Source of the DNA: Eubacterium sp.
GTDB taxonomy: Bacteria; Bacillota; Clostridia; Oscillospirales; Acutalibacteraceae
Direction of reading: 5' to 3'
Assembly (NCBI GenBank): GCA_029050995.1
Contig: JAIDLO010000221.1
Span: 1 to 9,842 of the forward strand
DNA length: 9,842 nucleotides
This document shows positions 6,601 through 9,842 of this stretch, in pieces; within the stretch, counting starts at the first letter, position 1, and each line of letters starts with the position of its first letter. Under the pieces are notes generated by a model. The model had not been told where the DNA came from, searched no databases, and saw nothing but the letters and a program-made list of their open reading frames with translations. The translations under genes were made by a program, and so were the position numbers.

Positions 6601-6753
6601 GTGCTGGATGAGAATTGGCTTAATTTTACGAAAACAGGTAATATTCTGGATTATCTGAAATACAGAGAAAATGAAAATCATTTAAGGGCAGAAAATCATG
6701 CAGAGGAAAACGAAGGGTTTAGTAATAAAAGAACAGACTATAGGGGAGAGTGA
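6601..6753 (+). CDS. yqzL: Small YqzL-family protein, GTG start, 3' end overlapping recO
   Basis: A 50-residue open frame starts at GTG 6601 and ends at TGA 6751-6753. Its N-terminal half shows W6-x2-F9-x2-TG(12-13)-x-I15-x2-YL(18-19), which I recognise as the pattern of the YqzL-like family. In Bacillus subtilis that family's small gene lies in exactly this place, between era and recO. The rest is charged and Glu/Asn rich. No upstream ATG is possible in this frame because a stop lies at 6565-6567. The ribosome site is poor and close (GGTGG, 4 nt before the GTG) and lies in the arm of a hairpin. The last 56 nt overlap recO in another frame, so the C-terminal third may be constrained mainly by recO. 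Molecular function is unknown. The call rests on position plus motif. Confidence 0.72.
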   Translation: MLDENWLNFTKTGNILDYLKYRENENHLRAENHAEENEGFSNKRTDYRGE

Positions 6754-7435
6754 CCGATTAGTTACTCTCCTTACTGCTGATTTCGGGCTTGTTAAAGCCT
6801 TTGTCCGCCGTGCCAAACAGCTGAAAAGCAGGCTGAATTCCGCAACAACGCTTTTTGCTTACTGCGATTTCAGCCTTTATAAATCAAAGGATGCATTTGT
6901 TGTTGATGATGCTGTTCCGATTGAAGTTTTTTTCAATTTAAGGCAGGATATAGACAGGCTTACCCTTGCGCAGTATTTTGCCCAACTTGCGTATGAGCTG
7001 AGTGCAGAAGAACAGCCACAGGAGGAGCTTCTGAGGCTTATACTGAATTCGCTTCATCTGCTTTGCAAAGGCGAAAAAAGCCTTTCGCAGATTAAAGCGG
7101 TATTTGAATTTCGTGCATTATGCCTTGGCGGTTATATGCCGTCTGTTCTGGCGTGTGATAACTGCGGTACATATGAAACGCCCTTAATGTATTTTGATAC
7201 AATGGAGGGTAAAATTTACTGTGAGAACTGCCCGAAAGCAGGGGCAGTTCCCGTTCCGAAAAATGTAATTACGGCAGTCCGTTTTATCTGTTTAACAGAG
7301 CCGACAAAAATATTCAGCTTCAGCCTTAGTGCTGAAAATATTACACTGCTTGAAAGCATTGCAGAAAAATATACAGTATCACGCATTCAGCGCAGGCTGA
7401 GTGCTCTTGAATTTTACAAAGGATTACAGGGATGA
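6698..7435 (+). CDS. recO: DNA repair protein RecO (recombination mediator)
   Basis: This 245-residue protein fits RecO in length and layout. An N-terminal OB-fold (about 1-80) opens with KTKGLVIKEQTIGESDRLVTLL (4-25), the most recognisable RecO segment. A helical domain follows, with a Cys4 zinc module of two CxxC pairs (C153/C156 and C175/C178), then a helical C-terminus. RecO works with RecR to load RecA onto SSB-coated single-stranded DNA and also anneals strands. The ATG at 6698 has AAGGG 9 nt upstream, and the alignment of the GLVIKE region supports this start even though it lies inside the end of the yqzL-like frame. The stop overlaps the mutS2 start as ATGA. Confidence 0.95.
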   Translation: MQRKTKGLVIKEQTIGESDRLVTLLTADFGLVKAFVRRAKQLKSRLNSATTLFAYCDFSLYKSKDAFVVDDAVPIEVFFNLRQDIDRLTLAQYFAQLAYELSAEEQPQEELLRLILNSLHLLCKGEKSLSQIKAVFEFRALCLGGYMPSVLACDNCGTYETPLMYFDTMEGKIYCENCPKAGAVPVPKNVITAVRFICLTEPTKIFSFSLSAENITLLESIAEKYTVSRIQRRLSALEFYKGLQG

Positions 7436-9804
7436 ATAAACATTATGAAGCTTTAGAATTGAATAGTGTGCTTGATATGCTTGCAAATGAGGCAACCTGC
7501 GAGGATGCAAAGGATCTGGCAAAAAGCCTTAATCCGTCATCCGATATAAAAGAGGTTGAAATGCTTCTTTCTCAAACGGAGGATGCGCTTTCCTTGCTGG
7601 CTCGGTTTGGTGCGCCGTCTTTTTCGGGATTATGCAATGTAAATAATCCGCTTCAAAGGGCTGCAGCAGGCGGAGCTTTGAATACGGTTGAGCTTCTAAG
7701 AATAGCGGAAACGCTGCGTTCGCTCCGTGCACTTTACGAATGGTACGGACACTGTTCAGGTGTTAAAACAAGCCTCGATTTCTTTTTTGACGGCATAACC
7801 GTTAATAAATATCTTGAAACAAAAATATTTACAGTGATTATCAGCGAGGATGAAATCGCTGATAAAGCATCTGAAGAGCTGTATGAAATCAGAAGAAAAA
7901 TACGCTCTAAATCAAATTCCGTGCGTGAAAAGCTTGATGGTATTATTCACAGCACGCATTATCTTAAATATCTTCAAGAGCCGATTGTAACACAGAGAAA
8001 CGGCAGATATGTTGTGCCTGTAAAGGCAGAATGCCGCGGAAGCGTTCAGGGCTTGGTGCATGATACATCCTCATCAGGTGCAACAGTATTTATTGAGCCC
8101 GTTTCCGTTGTTGAAGCAAATAATGAGATTAAGGTGCTTGAGGGCAGGGAAAGAGAAGAAATTCAAAGAATTCTTTTTGAGCTTTCTGCAGAGGCAGGCA
8201 CATTTGCTGAAAGTGTAAAGCATTCCTACAACAGTGCTGTTATGCTCAATCTTATTTTTGCAAAGGCGCATCTTGCCTACAGAATGAAGGCATCAAAGCC
8301 TATTCTGAATGATGAGGGCATTATTGAATTAAGAAAAGCCCGTCATCCTCTTTTAAATCCGAAAACAGTTGTTCCAACGGATATAAGGCTTGGCGGAGAA
8401 TATGATACGCTTGTTATAACAGGTCCGAATACGGGCGGTAAAACAGTGTCTATTAAAACAATTGGTTTGCTTACCTTAATGACAATGTGCGGAATGCTGA
8501 TTCCTGTTGCCGATCAATCCCACATATCCGTGTTCAAAAATGTGCTTGTAGATGTAGGGGATGAGCAGAGTATCCAGCAGAACCTTTCAACCTTTTCATC
8601 GCATATGGTCAATATCATAAACATTATGAAATGTGCAGACAGCAGCTCTCTTGTGCTGATTGATGAGCTTGGCGCAGGCACAGACCCCGTTGAGGGTGCG
8701 GCCCTTGCAGTTGCAATTATAGAAAATCTGCGTGAAAAAGGCGCAAGAATTGCCGCAACAACGCATTATGCGGAATTAAAATCCTATGCGCTTGAAACAG
8801 CAGGTGTAATCAACGGCTGTTGTGAATTTGATGTTGAAACCTTAAAACCTACATACAGGCTTTTAATCGGCGTTCCCGGCAGGTCTAACGCTTTTGCGAT
8901 ATCAGAGCATCTTGGTATGGATAAAAGCGTTGTGGATACCGCAAGGGGAATTGTAGGTTCAGACAATCGTTCCTTTGAAGATGTGCTTGAAAAGCTTGAA
9001 AACACAAGAATGGAGCTTGAAATCGAAAAGGAAAAAGCTGAAAAAGCAACAGAAGCTGCAAATAAAATGAGAGCAAGGGCACAGTCTGAAAAGGATAAAA
9101 TAGATCAGCTTAAAGCCAATGAAATGGAAAAGGTTAAAAGGGAAGCTGAAAAAATTATCAATGCGGCAAAGCGTCAAAGTTCCGATTTCCTTCTCCAGCT
9201 TGAAAAGCTGAAAAAAGAAGCCGAAACCGCCAATGTTACGGATATTGCAAGAAAAACACGGCGTGAAATCAAAAACCGTCTTGGAGAAATGGATGATATT
9301 GTTAATCCTCGTGAAATTGCAGATAATTGGGATGACGAATATAAGCTTCCCCGTGCAGTTGTTAAGGGCGACAGCGTTATTATAAGAGGTATCGGCGAGG
9401 GCGAAGTGCTTGAGGTTGGTAAAGATAAAGTGCTTGTCCAGTCGGGTATGCTCAAAACCCGTGTAAAGATGGGCGATTTAATGCTTACCCAAAAGAAGAA
9501 AAAGGCGCCTTTAAAGCATACAGCAAATGTTTACAGAACAAGCTCAAGAGCAGATGCCGATGTGAAAACGGAAATTGATTTAAGAGGGCAGACAGTTGAT
9601 GAGGCTATCGGGAATTTAATGCTCTTCATAGATAAATGTGTTTTAAATAATATAACGGAAATAAGAATTATTCACGGAAAAGGCACAGGCGCACTCCGCA
9701 GTGCTGTTAATGATGAACTCAGATCTCATCCAAATATCCGCGAATACAGACTCGGCGTTTACGGAGAGGGCGAAAACGGCGTAACAATTGCTGCGTTAAA
9801 ATAA
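7432..9804 (+). CDS. mutS2: MutS2 (MutS-like ATPase with C-terminal Smr nuclease domain)
   Basis: This 790-residue protein has the full MutS2 architecture. A core and clamp-like region (about 1-310) lacks the mismatch-recognition domain of MutS1. The ABC-type ATPase domain follows, with Walker A GPNTGGKT (331-338), a signature region around STFSSHM (386-392), Walker B LVLIDE (407-412) running into DELGAGTDP (411-419), and the H-loop THYAELK (444-450). A long Glu/Lys-rich coiled coil spans about 515-620, then a KOW-like segment (about 640-685). A C-terminal Smr domain spans about 713-790, with DLRG (717-719 region) and HGKGTG (748-753). MutS2 suppresses homologous recombination in some bacteria, and in Bacillus subtilis it was reported to act on collided ribosomes, which would fit the ribosome-related genes upstream. 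Translation is coupled to recO by an ATGA overlap. No terminator is visible in the 38 nt that remain. Confidence 0.97.
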   Translation: MNKHYEALELNSVLDMLANEATCEDAKDLAKSLNPSSDIKEVEMLLSQTEDALSLLARFGAPSFSGLCNVNNPLQRAAAGGALNTVELLRIAETLRSLRALYEWYGHCSGVKTSLDFFFDGITVNKYLETKIFTVIISEDEIADKASEELYEIRRKIRSKSNSVREKLDGIIHSTHYLKYLQEPIVTQRNGRYVVPVKAECRGSVQGLVHDTSSSGATVFIEPVSVVEANNEIKVLEGREREEIQRILFELSAEAGTFAESVKHSYNSAVMLNLIFAKAHLAYRMKASKPILNDEGIIELRKARHPLLNPKTVVPTDIRLGGEYDTLVITGPNTGGKTVSIKTIGLLTLMTMCGMLIPVADQSHISVFKNVLVDVGDEQSIQQNLSTFSSHMVNIINIMKCADSSSLVLIDELGAGTDPVEGAALAVAIIENLREKGARIAATTHYAELKSYALETAGVINGCCEFDVETLKPTYRLLIGVPGRSNAFAISEHLGMDKSVVDTARGIVGSDNRSFEDVLEKLENTRMELEIEKEKAEKATEAANKMRARAQSEKDKIDQLKANEMEKVKREAEKIINAAKRQSSDFLLQLEKLKKEAETANVTDIARKTRREIKNRLGEMDDIVNPREIADNWDDEYKLPRAVVKGDSVIIRGIGEGEVLEVGKDKVLVQSGMLKTRVKMGDLMLTQKKKKAPLKHTANVYRTSSRADADVKTEIDLRGQTVDEAIGNLMLFIDKCVLNNITEIRIIHGKGTGALRSAVNDELRSHPNIREYRLGVYGEGENGVTIAALK

Positions 9805-9842
9805 TTGTCAGAAAGTGTTGTATTTTGTTGCTTGTTATTGCG

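Noticed and set aside
6599..6658. ATG at 6599 as the start of the small gene after era
   Set aside because: That ATG is in a different frame that stops after 19 codons. The frame with the YqzL-like motif begins at the GTG at 6601.
9000..9240. Repetitive Lys/Glu-rich stretch as a DNA repeat
   Set aside because: It encodes the normal MutS2 coiled-coil linker, and the nucleotide sequence shows no regular repeat unit.

Overview
The window looks like a chromosomal segment from an AT-rich, low-GC Gram-positive bacterium, most likely an anaerobic member of the Clostridia (a Ruminococcaceae/Oscillospiraceae-type gut organism is my best guess). The basis is the era - yqzL - recO order, the presence of mutS2, strong AGGAGG-type ribosome binding sites, and A/T-rich codon choice. 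I could not check the taxon by database search. All large genes are intact. I see no tRNA, rRNA, CRISPR array, insertion sequence or prophage gene.

The window holds two divergent transcription units that fire from one short intergenic region (3258-3380). There, two good sigma-A-type promoters face away from each other and their -35 boxes share the same bases.

Leftward unit (minus strand, 3257 down to 69): an FkbM-family SAM-dependent methyltransferase with an extra N-terminal domain, a TauE/SafE-family membrane permease, and a Cys-type sulfatase without a signal peptide. Gaps are 12 nt each, and the unit ends in a strong intrinsic terminator at 30-62. My working inference is that a cytoplasmic sulfatase frees sulfate from an imported sulfate ester and the permease exports a sulfur oxyanion. 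The methyltransferase's role in that scheme is unclear.

Rightward unit (plus strand, 3381 to 9804): a conserved housekeeping operon for ribosome maturation and DNA repair. It encodes a CorC/YbeX-like CBS protein, a PhoH-family ATPase (YbeZ-like), the endoribonuclease YbeY, the GTPase Era, a small YqzL-family protein, RecO, and MutS2. Most junctions are ATGA or TAATG overlaps, which implies translational coupling. The only break is the 164 nt between era and recO. It holds a long imperfect hairpin followed by a GTG-started 50-codon yqzL-like gene whose end overlaps recO. The first half of the operon joins three proteins that also neighbour one another in E. coli (YbeX, YbeY, YbeZ) to Era, all linked to 16S rRNA or small-subunit maturation.

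Most of this is well-known biology. The points most worth a second look are the sulfatase/TauE/FkbM operon, the hairpin before yqzL, the overlapping small gene, and the back-to-back promoters. I did not find a convincing new defence or mobile system.
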